NCBI GenBank assembly: GCA_963719415.1
Contig: OY970383.1
Coordinates: 744,001-808,000, forward strand
DNA length: 64,000 nt
Direction of reading: 5' to 3'
Source of the DNA: JAPLIS01 sp963719415
GTDB lineage: Bacteria > Babelota > Babeliae > Babelales > Vermiphilaceae
In this document: one piece after another, positions 1 to 8,839 of the stretch
Layout of the letters: each line of letters begins with the position of its first letter
How positions within the stretch are numbered: position 1 is the stretch's first letter
Program-made: the position numbers and the translations under genes
The notes under the pieces: model-generated
What the model saw: the letters and a program-made list of their open reading frames with translations, nothing else
Told to the model about the DNA's origin: nothing
The model's database searches: none

Positions 1-220
1 ACTTCCATACGTCTTTATGAGTATATGTTTTTGAATCTTTTCTATCTAAATTTTCAGCTATTTTAGATAAATAAAGATCTTCACGCATTTCTAAAGCTTC
101 TAAAGCAAGCTCTTTAACGAGACTAGAGATAGATTTATGTTCTTGTTTGGCCAAATCAACAAGCATGTTCGCCGTTGCTTGCTCAAATGTTACATTAATT
201 CTAGGATTTTTTGTTGCCAT
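1..220 (-). CDS. RHH antitoxin-like protein (RelB/DUF6290 type), cut by left window edge
   Basis: The gene begins at 220 (ATG) behind a clear AGGAG ribosome site and runs off the left edge, so about 73 residues are visible. The N-terminus (MATKNPRINVTFEQ) gives a short beta strand, then helices with SISSLVKELALEALE, as in ribbon-helix-helix antitoxins. The later stretch EDLYLSKIAENLDRKDSKTYTHKDVW matches the tail typical of RelB/DUF6290 antitoxins, which bind a RelE/ParE toxin. A toxin gene would lie just beyond the left edge; that is inferred, not seen. Such antitoxins normally repress their own promoter. Confidence 0.7.
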   Translation of the reverse strand, partial: MATKNPRINVTFEQATANMLVDLAKQEHKSISSLVKELALEALEMREDLYLSKIAENLDRKDSKTYTHKDVWK

Positions 221-323
221 GATATTCACTCCTTTAATTAGTTACTATAAAAATAGTGTATCACTTTTACATCTTTTTTGCAACAAATTACCTGTCTCAA
301 CTTTAAACAAACAAATAGTCAAA

Positions 324-2882
324 TTACCAATCATAGGTCATGCCAAAGTGAACTTCATGGCTGGTTTCAAACGTGCGAGGGTCAATTTTGAAACCCCAAT
401 CAATTTTAACGGGCATAGGATTCAAAAGACGAAGACCAAATCCTACAGCATGCCTATAATTAAAATGATTGCCAGATATCGATGTGGTATTTAAAGAGTT
501 AGCATAAGGGTTATCAAAACTCGCACCACCGTCATAAAAGAACGCTCCCTTCATATTAAGATCAGCAGTTATAGGAAAGAGCAATTCTGCATTAACAAAA
601 AATGCCTTTTTGCCACCAATAGAATCACCTTCAAATTTAGGGCCTATCTGTCCAAATAAAAATCCACGCACGTTAGAAGGACCACCAATATGGAAAAGCT
701 CACCATAGGGAACAGAATTGCCCTTCAGAGGACTCACAAACCCAAAAAATGAACGTAAACGCAGGACAAGATCTTGTTCGCCAATGAGTGGCGTAAACCA
801 ACTTGCTTCAGCTGTCATTTTATAAAAACCAATATGGTCGCCAAAAGCTGGTAATGCCAATTTAGATGTTAATGCCCATCGATGACCTCGGCTTGTGTGA
901 ATCGGATGATTACGCATATCTTGTTCTAAAAATCCTGCTAACCATGCAATTTTGCCGGGCAAAAACTCTTTATCTAAAATTGATTGATACTGACGATTCT
1001 TTTCTTCTCCCAACCCTACAGCAACAGCTTTGCGCTCATAGGCCAAACGATCAATACCACCATTTACACGAATTTGGGTATTATTAAAAAATATATTGCG
1101 CGTTTGGGCAATAAGACCAGTACCTACAGCTACACCCGTTAATTTTTCACTAATAGTATTAGGGTTAATATGTCTGAGCATGTCATACGTTGGACGCCGG
1201 TGATAAAGATCAAAAGTACCAGAAATTGGTTTATCAAAAAGCCACGGTTGACCTATATGAAAAATAAGATTCTGTTCTGATCGTGCCCAAGAAGCATCCA
1301 AGCTCATATTAATACCCCGACCAAACCAATTCCTATCAGAATATCCCGCTTTGACGCTAAATCCTGAGTTCGGCGAACGCATATCCATACCAGAACCACC
1401 AAAACCCATTTGCAACAAAGCGCTCCCTGTTTTCATCTCTTTAAGAATGAGATCAAGATCCGCCGTATCTTCTGAGATTCTATTTACCTTCCAATTTACT
1501 CCCTCGCGTGGATCAAAATAGCCGAGCGATTCTACGCTACTTTTTGATACCTCCATAAGACGATTATTAATAAAACCGCCTTCCTCAAGAGCTATTCTAC
1601 GACGAATTACTTTATCTCGCGTTTTTTCATTACCCCTAATATTAATTTTATTTAATATAACCTTACCGCCTAATTCAGATATAAAATTCACGTTCACCGT
1701 TTTTTTCTCATCATCTACATCGACAGCTGGTTCAATATGAGAAAAAATATAGCCATAATTACCCCAAACAAATTCTAATATTTTCATAGAATCAGCAATG
1801 TTTTTCCGTGAATAAAGAGTATCTGGTTTCACCGGAATAGCCTTCAACAACTGCTCTTCTGACACTAAGTCATTGCCAACGGCTTCTACTTTTTTTATAG
1901 TGTATTGAGCTCCTTCTTCTATGTTGAATGTCAAAATCATCGATTGAGATTCTGGATCAATATCTTTTTCTATATCAGTAACTTTGGCGAGCAGAAAGCC
2001 ATTATCCTGATAATACTGCTCAATCATATATTTATCAGCTTGCAAACGTTCTGGATGAAAAGTTCCTGATTTGTCTAAAAAGCTTAATACCCAATCTTCT
2101 TTTGTAAATAAAACATTACGCAATATTTTACTTGAAACATGATCGTTACCTGTAAATCTAATCTCTTTAATAAGAGATTTTCGATTCTCAATAATTGAAA
2201 TAAAAGCGGTCGCTTTACCGGCATCATCAAGCGACAACGAAGTTGCTATCTCTGCCTGACAAAATCCTTGGTCTAAATATAATTTTTTAATTTTTTGAGC
2301 GATAATCGCAAGATCCCCTTCTTGAATAGCGGGCATATCCAAGTCTATTTTTTTACGAATATCTTTTTCAGAGATGGATTTATTGCCTTCGAATATGACT
2401 TCTTTTAAAACCGGCTTTTCTTCAACAATAATATAAAGAATAATAGAACCATCGCTATTATTCTTAGCTTTTATCGTAATATTAGCAAAACGCTTAAGCT
2501 CAAAATAAAGATTACGAATAAGATCGCCTGACTTAGATCGATTAAACAGTTCGCCAACTTTGCAAGGAATATAGTGTAAGATTGCCTCTGTTGAAACGTA
2601 CTCATTTCCCTTGACGACAATCTCTCTAATTACCGGCAATCTTGACTGCTGCACCTCTTCATCTTCACCAGTTAAATTAAAATACCCATGGCCAGATTGT
2701 TCAGAAGTATCTGCTGCTTCTTCTACTGTATCTGCAACAGGTTCAATCGTGTCTACAATCTTTTCTTCTACAATCTTTTTATTTATAGTCTTTTCTTCTG
2801 TATCAGCACAAACTACAAAACAGGACATACTAAACATTAACAAAGTTGATAAAAATAGAGTTTTTTTATACATTTTAATCAT
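324..2882 (-). CDS. bamA: Outer membrane protein assembly factor BamA
   Basis: 852 residues with an N-terminal signal peptide (about 1-27), a short acidic Thr/Glu-rich linker, five POTRA-like repeats (about 85-480, each with the beta-alpha-alpha-beta-beta pattern and phrases such as VEGNKSISEKDIRKKI) and a C-terminal 16-strand-type barrel (about 490-852). The barrel contains the VRGF motif in GGPSNVRGFLFGQIGP and ends with the aromatic residue W, the usual outer-membrane signature. Known role: inserts beta-barrel proteins into the outer membrane as core of the BAM complex. Start at 2882 is chosen because AGGAAG lies 7 nt upstream; an internal ATG three codons on is possible. Its presence shows the organism has an outer membrane. 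Confidence 0.95.
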   Translation of the reverse strand: MIKMYKKTLFLSTLLMFSMSCFVVCADTEEKTINKKIVEEKIVDTIEPVADTVEEAADTSEQSGHGYFNLTGEDEEVQQSRLPVIREIVVKGNEYVSTEAILHYIPCKVGELFNRSKSGDLIRNLYFELKRFANITIKAKNNSDGSIILYIIVEEKPVLKEVIFEGNKSISEKDIRKKIDLDMPAIQEGDLAIIAQKIKKLYLDQGFCQAEIATSLSLDDAGKATAFISIIENRKSLIKEIRFTGNDHVSSKILRNVLFTKEDWVLSFLDKSGTFHPERLQADKYMIEQYYQDNGFLLAKVTDIEKDIDPESQSMILTFNIEEGAQYTIKKVEAVGNDLVSEEQLLKAIPVKPDTLYSRKNIADSMKILEFVWGNYGYIFSHIEPAVDVDDEKKTVNVNFISELGGKVILNKINIRGNEKTRDKVIRRRIALEEGGFINNRLMEVSKSSVESLGYFDPREGVNWKVNRISEDTADLDLILKEMKTGSALLQMGFGGSGMDMRSPNSGFSVKAGYSDRNWFGRGINMSLDASWARSEQNLIFHIGQPWLFDKPISGTFDLYHRRPTYDMLRHINPNTISEKLTGVAVGTGLIAQTRNIFFNNTQIRVNGGIDRLAYERKAVAVGLGEEKNRQYQSILDKEFLPGKIAWLAGFLEQDMRNHPIHTSRGHRWALTSKLALPAFGDHIGFYKMTAEASWFTPLIGEQDLVLRLRSFFGFVSPLKGNSVPYGELFHIGGPSNVRGFLFGQIGPKFEGDSIGGKKAFFVNAELLFPITADLNMKGAFFYDGGASFDNPYANSLNTTSISGNHFNYRHAVGFGLRLLNPMPVKIDWGFKIDPRTFETSHEVHFGMTYDW

Positions 2883-3225
2883 TACTTAACTTCCTAGAAT
2901 TACACATCACGACCACACTTCAAAAGTCTTTTGATTATATGAGCAATTAATCAATTATTCTACTCATTTATTAATATTCATATTAACACTGACTAGTTTA
3001 ACCAGGTTTTGCCCATTAGACTAGTGCCCAATTCTAGAGCCTACAGAAAGACCGCTTAGAATTATTGGCCTTTCTCATTTTTCAGCTCCACCCCGAAAAA
3101 AGTATTAGGGCTAATCAAATCTAACTCAAAACAGTAATTTATACTCAACACTCTTTTTTTACCTCTATTTTGCCTGTTGCGAGCATAAAAACATACAATT
3201 TTGCAAAGAGAAAAAAGAAAAAAAG

Positions 3226-3254
3226 TTGATTAATTCGCCATAATTCGATATAAT
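3226..3254 (+). promoter_or_regulatory. Predicted sigma-70 type promoter for the HExxH protein gene
   Basis: TTGATT at 3226-3231 and a perfect TATAAT at 3249-3254 are separated by 17 bp. Transcription would start near 3261, giving a leader of about 40 nt before the ATG at 3301. The rest of the 2883-3300 intergenic stretch holds a weak inverted repeat near 3048-3080 (GAAAG...CTTTC followed by T residues) and no gene that I can support. Confidence 0.6.
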
Positions 3255-3300
3255 TTTCCTACTGTGCATTTTTTAATCAGGCTCAATCGGAAAAATTTTT

Positions 3301-4905
3301 ATGAAAATTATATATTTATTGAGATTATCTATTTTAATTTCATTTGCTCCATTAATGGGAAGTAGCCTGGAGCTCATAAATCCCAATATCAACCATGCAC
3401 AATCAGCTACTTTGGAAACTCTACGGGCAGGCCTACAAAGGCAAATGCCAAGGTGCGAAGTTACATTTGAAGATGCCAAAAAAATACAACAAGACCATCT
3501 TGATTTTGCCGATGCACAATTAAAAGCATTTGCAAAACTGAATACTCCCCCGCAATTTGCTGATTATATGATTGAACAAGATAAAGAAACTGAACTTAAA
3601 ATATTATTATCAACTGGTAGGGGCGAAATTTTTGCAGACAAACAATTTAAAGCGCTTCTGCAAATGAAGGATAAAGTAAAAACAATACTTCAATCTGATC
3701 CCTCTAAAGGTTTTTTAGCAAAAAGAGACCCAAAAATACCCATCGAAGTGATAAAAATATTTGAAGATGCATTAAGAACAGTTGGCATCAATCCTCAAAA
3801 TATCAATATAGAAACAAATGAATTCATTACCATGGCTAGCGCTAATACTGAGGGTTCTCCATGTTATGAATATGAGTCGTGCGGAGAAGTAACATATCCT
3901 ATTTTAACAGAAATTAATAACATCTCTTTTTACTTATCCATTTCTCCACTCTATGCTAACAGCTTTCGCTCCGACCCCCAAAGAGCTAAAGCTACGGCAT
4001 TACATGAAGTACTACATTTTATGCTTGGACATGTAGTAGCAGGATATGTTCTATCTTCAAATCTTTTAAATGGTCCTCAAATGGCTGCGACGAAAAGACA
4101 ACGTGAATTTACAGCCGATGTATTTTCAGCAACACTGGGGCTAGATGAGGCTCAATTAATACATGCTGATTTAGAACGATATACATTCGCTGGCATGATT
4201 AATAATGGTATTCATACAGAACCTCGAATATTACTAGAAGCAGTTTCTTGCATTTTAAAAGCCCATCAAAACAATGGGATTCCAAAAATAGAAGGGTCAG
4301 GTGGCGAGACGCAAAGTTCATTTACGAAGCTTGGTGTTGGTGGATGTGTTATAGCGGCAATGACAGGCGTCTGGGCACTTCTAGAATTAGTACCTAGTTA
4401 TCGATCAAAAAATAGTACAACAAAAACAAGCTCTCCTGTGAATCAAAGTGAAGTTACAGTAGATGGAGTTCAAAACTTAGAGAAAAGCTTAGGCCAAAGT
4501 GGAAGCCTAGCAGAAGACGTCTCTACAATAGTTGAAGAAGCAAAAACAGAAGACATTGTCACCAATCTAGATAAAGCCTTGGAGCAAGCTAAAAAAAACC
4601 TAACTGAAACAACTGTCGGAGACTCAAGGCAAAATAAAAAAGTTCAAGTCTCCGCTCAAGAGAAGTTAAGCTTAGGTCCGATATCAAACGAAACCTTGAG
4701 TACGGTGAAAAAAACAGCATTGATTAGTGTATTGGCAGCAGGAGCATTAAAGCTTTGCCATTATTGTTACTCGAATAATGGGGCTAATAAAGCTCAAATC
4801 TGGGTGAAAAAAGCACTTTATTATGCTCAAAAGTATAAAAAAATGACAATGGCCGCAGTGGGTAGCTTAATGGTTGTTGGATTTTATTCTTTACAAAATA
4901 GATAA
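3301..4905 (+). CDS. Secreted HExxH metalloprotease-like protein with C-terminal membrane segments
   Basis: 534 residues: signal peptide (about 1-20), then a globular region with ALHEVLHFMLGH (HExxH zinc motif, about residue 239) and about 40 residues later REFTADVFSATLG, which supplies the E..xxD seen after HExxH in M48-type peptidases. The C-terminal third is polar and repeated in Ser/Thr/Lys/Glu with two hydrophobic stretches (around residues 345-365 and 480-530). The segment FEDALRTVGINPQNINIET is shared with the minus-strand gene at 14257-15423, so the two are paralogues. Zinc peptidase activity is likely from the motif but the substrate is unknown. Stands alone behind its own promoter. 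Confidence 0.6.
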   Translation: MKIIYLLRLSILISFAPLMGSSLELINPNINHAQSATLETLRAGLQRQMPRCEVTFEDAKKIQQDHLDFADAQLKAFAKLNTPPQFADYMIEQDKETELKILLSTGRGEIFADKQFKALLQMKDKVKTILQSDPSKGFLAKRDPKIPIEVIKIFEDALRTVGINPQNINIETNEFITMASANTEGSPCYEYESCGEVTYPILTEINNISFYLSISPLYANSFRSDPQRAKATALHEVLHFMLGHVVAGYVLSSNLLNGPQMAATKRQREFTADVFSATLGLDEAQLIHADLERYTFAGMINNGIHTEPRILLEAVSCILKAHQNNGIPKIEGSGGETQSSFTKLGVGGCVIAAMTGVWALLELVPSYRSKNSTTKTSSPVNQSEVTVDGVQNLEKSLGQSGSLAEDVSTIVEEAKTEDIVTNLDKALEQAKKNLTETTVGDSRQNKKVQVSAQEKLSLGPISNETLSTVKKTALISVLAAGALKLCHYCYSNNGANKAQIWVKKALYYAQKYKKMTMAAVGSLMVVGFYSLQNR

Positions 4906-5028
4906 TAAAGTCATTCTGCATAATTTAAAAACACTTAACAAATCTAAAAAATTAACATACGCTTTTGCTAATAAAAGCTATTATAAAATCATAAAATTAT
5001 TATTTAGATAATCTTGTTAGGTAATCTT

Positions 5029-6546
5029 ATGTCAAAAACAACAAATCAGTTAGATAAAGCAGATCAAACATTAAAAATAACCAATACCCTATCGAACAAG
5101 AAAGAAGTCTTTATACCAATAGATCAAAATAAAGTCTCCATGTATATTTGCGGCATAACCCCTTACTCATCTTCACATATTGGCCATGGACGTTGTTATG
5201 TCACTTTTGATCTGCTCTATCGCTTACTCTCTTTTTTAGGGTACGAAGTTACCTATTGTCGTAACTTTACTGATATTGACGATAAATTATTACATAGGGC
5301 GCAAGCTGAATTGGGCGATAAACTCCTGTATCGATCCATCGCCGATAAATACATTAAAGAATACCATGAAAACATGAACGATTTGAACTGTATCTCACCT
5401 ACCTATGAACCACGAGTCACCGATCATATTCCCGAAATTATCGCTTTTATACAAAATCTAATAGACCAAAATAAGGCGTATGTGATAAATGACGATATAA
5501 ATAACAATAGAGAAAATAGCGCTACAGCAAATGGCGATATAAACAATAGTAATATAGGTAGCGATGTCTATTTCCATATTGCTAGCTTTCCGGAATATGG
5601 AAAACTTTCTAAACATAACGTTAAAGATTTAAAAGCCGGCTCCAGGGTCGATATTGATACAAAAAAAAGAGACCCTCTCGATTTTGCATTATGGAAAGGG
5701 GAAAAAGAAGGAACTTTTTGGCAAAGCCCTTGGGGATATGGTAGACCAGGATGGCATATTGAATGTTCTGCTCTAGCCCTTCATTATCTCGGCAAAGAGA
5801 TCGATATTCATGGAGGAGGATTAGATCTTGTGTTTCCACACCATGAAAACGAAGTAGCGCAATCAGAAAGTCTGCTTGGACATATATTCGCACGTTACTG
5901 GATGCACAATGGATTTGTCTGTATTAATGCTGAAAAAATGTCTAAATCTCTCGGAAACTTCTTCACTCTTGATACTATTTTTGTCAAATTTTCTCCTATG
6001 CTTATTCGTTTCTATTTTTTAAATCATAATTATCGTTCACCGATCGATTTTTCTGTTGAACATGTAGAAATCGTACAGAAAAGCTATCAAAAATTAAGCA
6101 AGCTTTTTGCGGATATAATAAAAAAAAATATTAAAAATAATAACTTAGAAAATAGTCACCACAGTTTGAGCATGCCCATTTTCACTCATGTGAAAAATAG
6201 TTGGCTTGCATATCCATTAATTACCGAAATGCTCAATTTTTTACTTGATGACATGAATACTGTGGGCATGTTTGGAATTTTGTTTGAACAAGTTCATAGA
6301 CTTACTGATAATCAGAAAAACAATGATTTAAGTGAACTAATCGTTTTACATGACTTTCTTTCTACCGTATTGGGACTTGCTTTTGATCCTATAGAAGAAA
6401 AAATTATCGAACTAACACCAGAAATTCAATATCTTATCAATGAAAGAGAGCACGCTCGAACCAATAAAGAATGGGAGCGCGCAGATAGCATTCGCGACCA
6501 ATTACATTCCCTAGGATGGATTGCACACGACAAGAAATTGAATTAA
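5029..6546 (+). CDS. cysS: Cysteine--tRNA ligase
   Basis: Class I aminoacyl-tRNA synthetase charging tRNA-Cys in the cytoplasm. Seen: CGITPYSSSHIGHGR (HIGH motif with the zinc cysteine), WHIECSAL (second zinc cysteine), the HHENEVAQSE zinc-side motif and KMSKSLGN (about residue 303). At 505 residues it is slightly longer than usual because of an Asn-rich insertion (NNRENSATANGDINNSN) in the middle. I start at the ATG at 5029, preceded by TTAGG; a TTG at 5014 in the same frame would add five residues. Downstream, the next gene begins 28 nt after the stop and may be co-transcribed. Confidence 0.96.
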   Translation: MSKTTNQLDKADQTLKITNTLSNKKEVFIPIDQNKVSMYICGITPYSSSHIGHGRCYVTFDLLYRLLSFLGYEVTYCRNFTDIDDKLLHRAQAELGDKLLYRSIADKYIKEYHENMNDLNCISPTYEPRVTDHIPEIIAFIQNLIDQNKAYVINDDINNNRENSATANGDINNSNIGSDVYFHIASFPEYGKLSKHNVKDLKAGSRVDIDTKKRDPLDFALWKGEKEGTFWQSPWGYGRPGWHIECSALALHYLGKEIDIHGGGLDLVFPHHENEVAQSESLLGHIFARYWMHNGFVCINAEKMSKSLGNFFTLDTIFVKFSPMLIRFYFLNHNYRSPIDFSVEHVEIVQKSYQKLSKLFADIIKKNIKNNNLENSHHSLSMPIFTHVKNSWLAYPLITEMLNFLLDDMNTVGMFGILFEQVHRLTDNQKNNDLSELIVLHDFLSTVLGLAFDPIEEKIIELTPEIQYLINEREHARTNKEWERADSIRDQLHSLGWIAHDKKLN

Positions 6547-6573
6547 AAACAAAGTAATAAAAAAAGGATTACG

Positions 6574-7425
6574 GTGAATAGATTGTTTAAAGTAAGTTTT
6601 TTAATAGCAAGTTTAATATCAACCGTAACATTTACTTCAAATATACAGAGAATTCGAACGATTTTAACCAAAGCTTCTTCTGAATATCAATTAGCACTCG
6701 CACAAGTTATTGAAGCCAACACAAAACGCATAAATCATGAGTTACGCGATGAAAGCTTAGAATCAGAATTAAAAGCATCACAAGAAAAACTTGAAGTTGT
6801 CGCAAAAGAATTAAACGATACTGTCAAAAGTATGCCTAGTGACTCTTTATCTAGCCAGCGACAATTATTAAAAACAACAGTTTGGCTAGGACAAGCTCGA
6901 TTAAGGCAATCCTCCCCATTCTTAACCGAAAAGGAAATAGCGGAAGTCCTTGGTGGAGGAATACCCTATGCTGATGTAGATAGAGCTGAGTTTGAATTAG
7001 ATTTTGCAATTGAAAACTGTTTTAGTCCACTCCTACCTGCAAAAACACCTTTGGAAATACAACAAACAGTCAATACCGCTTTAGATGATTACATTGTTGA
7101 AGCCACAGGGCCTGAAAGTCAATCCAAAGAATACAAAGCCAATGCGTACTTGCGTTTTATACAAAGAGTTCAAATAGCATGTCCTAATGCTCACACAACC
7201 ATAATTCCTAAAAGCTGGGAGCCTACTCGTTTCAGAAAAAAGCATAGTCGCTTTAGACAAGAACAATATGATCCTGAAGATTATTATAACACCACAATTA
7301 ATCCTGCATCCATAGAATTTGATCCATATGCAGAGGGAAAAGAAATATCCTGGCTCGATACTTTGCGATGGACAAAATGCTATTCTTTGCCAGAATTAAA
7401 AAATCCTGAAGCTAGAGCAAAGTAA
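6574..7425 (+). CDS. Secreted hypothetical protein with coiled-coil region
   Basis: 283 residues from a GTG start with AAGGATT upstream. It has a signal peptide-like N-terminus (MNRLFKVSFLIASLISTVTF), then a helical, charged region (about 30-110) with coiled-coil character, and a C-terminal half rich in Arg, Tyr and Pro (FRKKHSRFRQEQYDPEDYYN). I recognise no family. It follows cysS by 28 nt on the same strand, which suggests read-through transcription, not a shared function. Confidence 0.55.
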   Translation: MNRLFKVSFLIASLISTVTFTSNIQRIRTILTKASSEYQLALAQVIEANTKRINHELRDESLESELKASQEKLEVVAKELNDTVKSMPSDSLSSQRQLLKTTVWLGQARLRQSSPFLTEKEIAEVLGGGIPYADVDRAEFELDFAIENCFSPLLPAKTPLEIQQTVNTALDDYIVEATGPESQSKEYKANAYLRFIQRVQIACPNAHTTIIPKSWEPTRFRKKHSRFRQEQYDPEDYYNTTINPASIEFDPYAEGKEISWLDTLRWTKCYSLPELKNPEARAK

Positions 7426-7435
7426 AAATTCAAAA

Positions 7436-7471
7436 TGGGTAGAAGACGATTTAAATTTCGCCTCCTACCCA
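7436..7471. terminator. Imperfect hairpin between convergent genes
   Basis: TGGGTAG at 7436-7442 pairs with CTACCCA at 7465-7471, and the inner AAGACGA/TTCGCCTC partly pairs. It lies between the stop of the 6574 gene and the stop of trxA on the other strand, so it could end both transcripts. There is no strong T tract. Confidence 0.4.
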
Positions 7472-7501
7472 ATAAATAAAATTCTAATATTTAGCTTTAG
7501 A

Positions 7502-7825
7502 TTAAACGACAAAGGTCATTTCAATTTTTTTTCTAAACGCTTCTTTGTTCATATATCCCGTTACTTTTTCTTTTACTACATTATTATGGATAAAAAGAAA
7601 AGTTGGAACAGATGTTACGCCATATTTAATAGAAATTGCACGCGCTTCATCAACATTAAGCTTAGCAAATACATACTCATCGCCCATATCTTTTTCTAAT
7701 TCTTCAAGAATAGGAGCCATTTGCTGACACGGCCCACACCAAGTAGCATAAATGTCTAAAATAACTGGTTTTGTGGCTTTTTCTATTTCTTTTTCAAAAT
7801 TTTCAGCATTAACTGATATAATCAT
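7502..7825 (-). CDS. trxA: Thioredoxin
   Basis: 107 residues, the normal thioredoxin length. The active site WCGPC is at residues 29-33 and the cis-proline loop is GVTSVPTF (about residue 75). It reduces protein disulfides in the cytoplasm; there is no signal peptide. AAAGGG precedes the ATG. It is single, with no thioredoxin reductase nearby. A VKOR homologue about 4 kb away may belong to thiol chemistry in the envelope, but nothing links the two directly. Confidence 0.95.
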   Translation of the reverse strand: MIISVNAENFEKEIEKATKPVILDIYATWCGPCQQMAPILEELEKDMGDEYVFAKLNVDEARAISIKYGVTSVPTFLFIHNNVVKEKVTGYMNKEAFRKKIEMTFVV

Positions 7826-7928
7826 GATAGACCCTTTAATACACGTATATAAAATATTATATTTTATAATATCATGTTATCTGGTAATAGTATAAACTTT
7901 TAGCCAACTAATAAAAAAACAGTACTCA

Positions 7929-8570
7929 CTATTTATTTACAACACAACACTGTGTCTCCCGTTTTCCTGGATTATCTGACGACTCTTTTGTTGGGCATGA
8001 ATAGCCTTCTACCATAAGACTTTTAATAGTAACAATAGGGACTGTTAATTTTTCCGACTTAGTTGATCCATCCTCATCATCAAGAATACGATTAGCATAT
8101 AACATGGTGTTAGACTCAATAAGATATGACCCCTTAACTTGACTATCTTTTTTTCTTACAATTTCTATATATTCTTGCACTCTAAAACCCTCTTTGCCTT
8201 TATAAATCCATAATTGATGCCGGTGAGGGACTTCCAATTCTTCTTGTATAAATTCGTTTAAATCAACAGTAACTTTAACTAATTCTGTTTTAGGATCAAT
8301 TTTTAATTCTATCGTCTCTCTTTCTCCTGTTCTAACCGCTGGATCATGATTCTGTGGCTTTTCATACAAAAGAATATTTTTTGTCTTACCCTCTTCCCCG
8401 ATAGCAATATTTTCAATAGCGTACATTTTGCCACCCTCATATGTTTCTAGCTTTCCATAAAAAGAAGCTCCCTTTTTTTCTGGTGCTGACGGAAAACATG
8501 ATAAAAAGGATGGAAAATTAAACATTATAGCAACTATTAAAACCGCCAAACCTATCTGTTTTTGCTTCAT
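7929..8570 (-). CDS. Secreted hypothetical protein, possible lipoprotein
   Basis: 213 residues. Hydrophobic N-terminus (MKQKQIGLAVLIVAIMFNFP) ending in SFLSC, which resembles a weak lipobox. The mature part is rich in beta-strand-like stretches and charged residues, with two cysteines close together near the end (QCCVVNK). No family recognised. It stands alone on the minus strand, divergent from the Cache-domain gene at 8840. Confidence 0.5.
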   Translation of the reverse strand: MKQKQIGLAVLIVAIMFNFPSFLSCFPSAPEKKGASFYGKLETYEGGKMYAIENIAIGEEGKTKNILLYEKPQNHDPAVRTGERETIELKIDPKTELVKVTVDLNEFIQEELEVPHRHQLWIYKGKEGFRVQEYIEIVRKKDSQVKGSYLIESNTMLYANRILDDEDGSTKSEKLTVPIVTIKSLMVEGYSCPTKESSDNPGKRETQCCVVNK

Positions 8571-8597
8571 ATACTTCCTTTATTTAAACATAGTACC

Positions 8598-8649
8598 ATT
8601 ATTACCCAATATTATTACCTAATATTATTACCCAATATTATTACCCAAT
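8598..8649. repeat. Tandem repeat, four 13-bp units
   Basis: Four consecutive copies of ATTATTACCCAAT (the second has a T in place of C at position 10) sit in the divergent promoter region between the minus-strand gene ending upstream at 8570 and the Cache gene. Copy number could vary by slippage and alter promoter spacing; that is inference. Confidence 0.85.
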
Positions 8650-8758
8650 GTACATTTACTATAACGTTATAAGATATATAATTTCTATATTTTATTTTAA
8701 AGTATAAAAACGGAAATCTATTTTATAGGCTGACATATTTTTATATCAAAAACAAGTG

Positions 8759-8788
8759 TTGATTTTGTATTTGAAATTATGTGATACT
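8759..8788 (+). promoter_or_regulatory. Candidate promoter of the Cache-domain gene
   Basis: TTGATT at 8759-8764 and GATACT at 8783-8788 with an 18-bp gap. The -10 is only a partial match, so the assignment is tentative. Transcription would begin about 45 nt upstream of the GTG start. Confidence 0.35.
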
Positions 8789-8839
8789 TGTTTTTAGCAC
8801 CAATATTCTTTCTATATTAGTTATGGATAAGGGAAAAAA

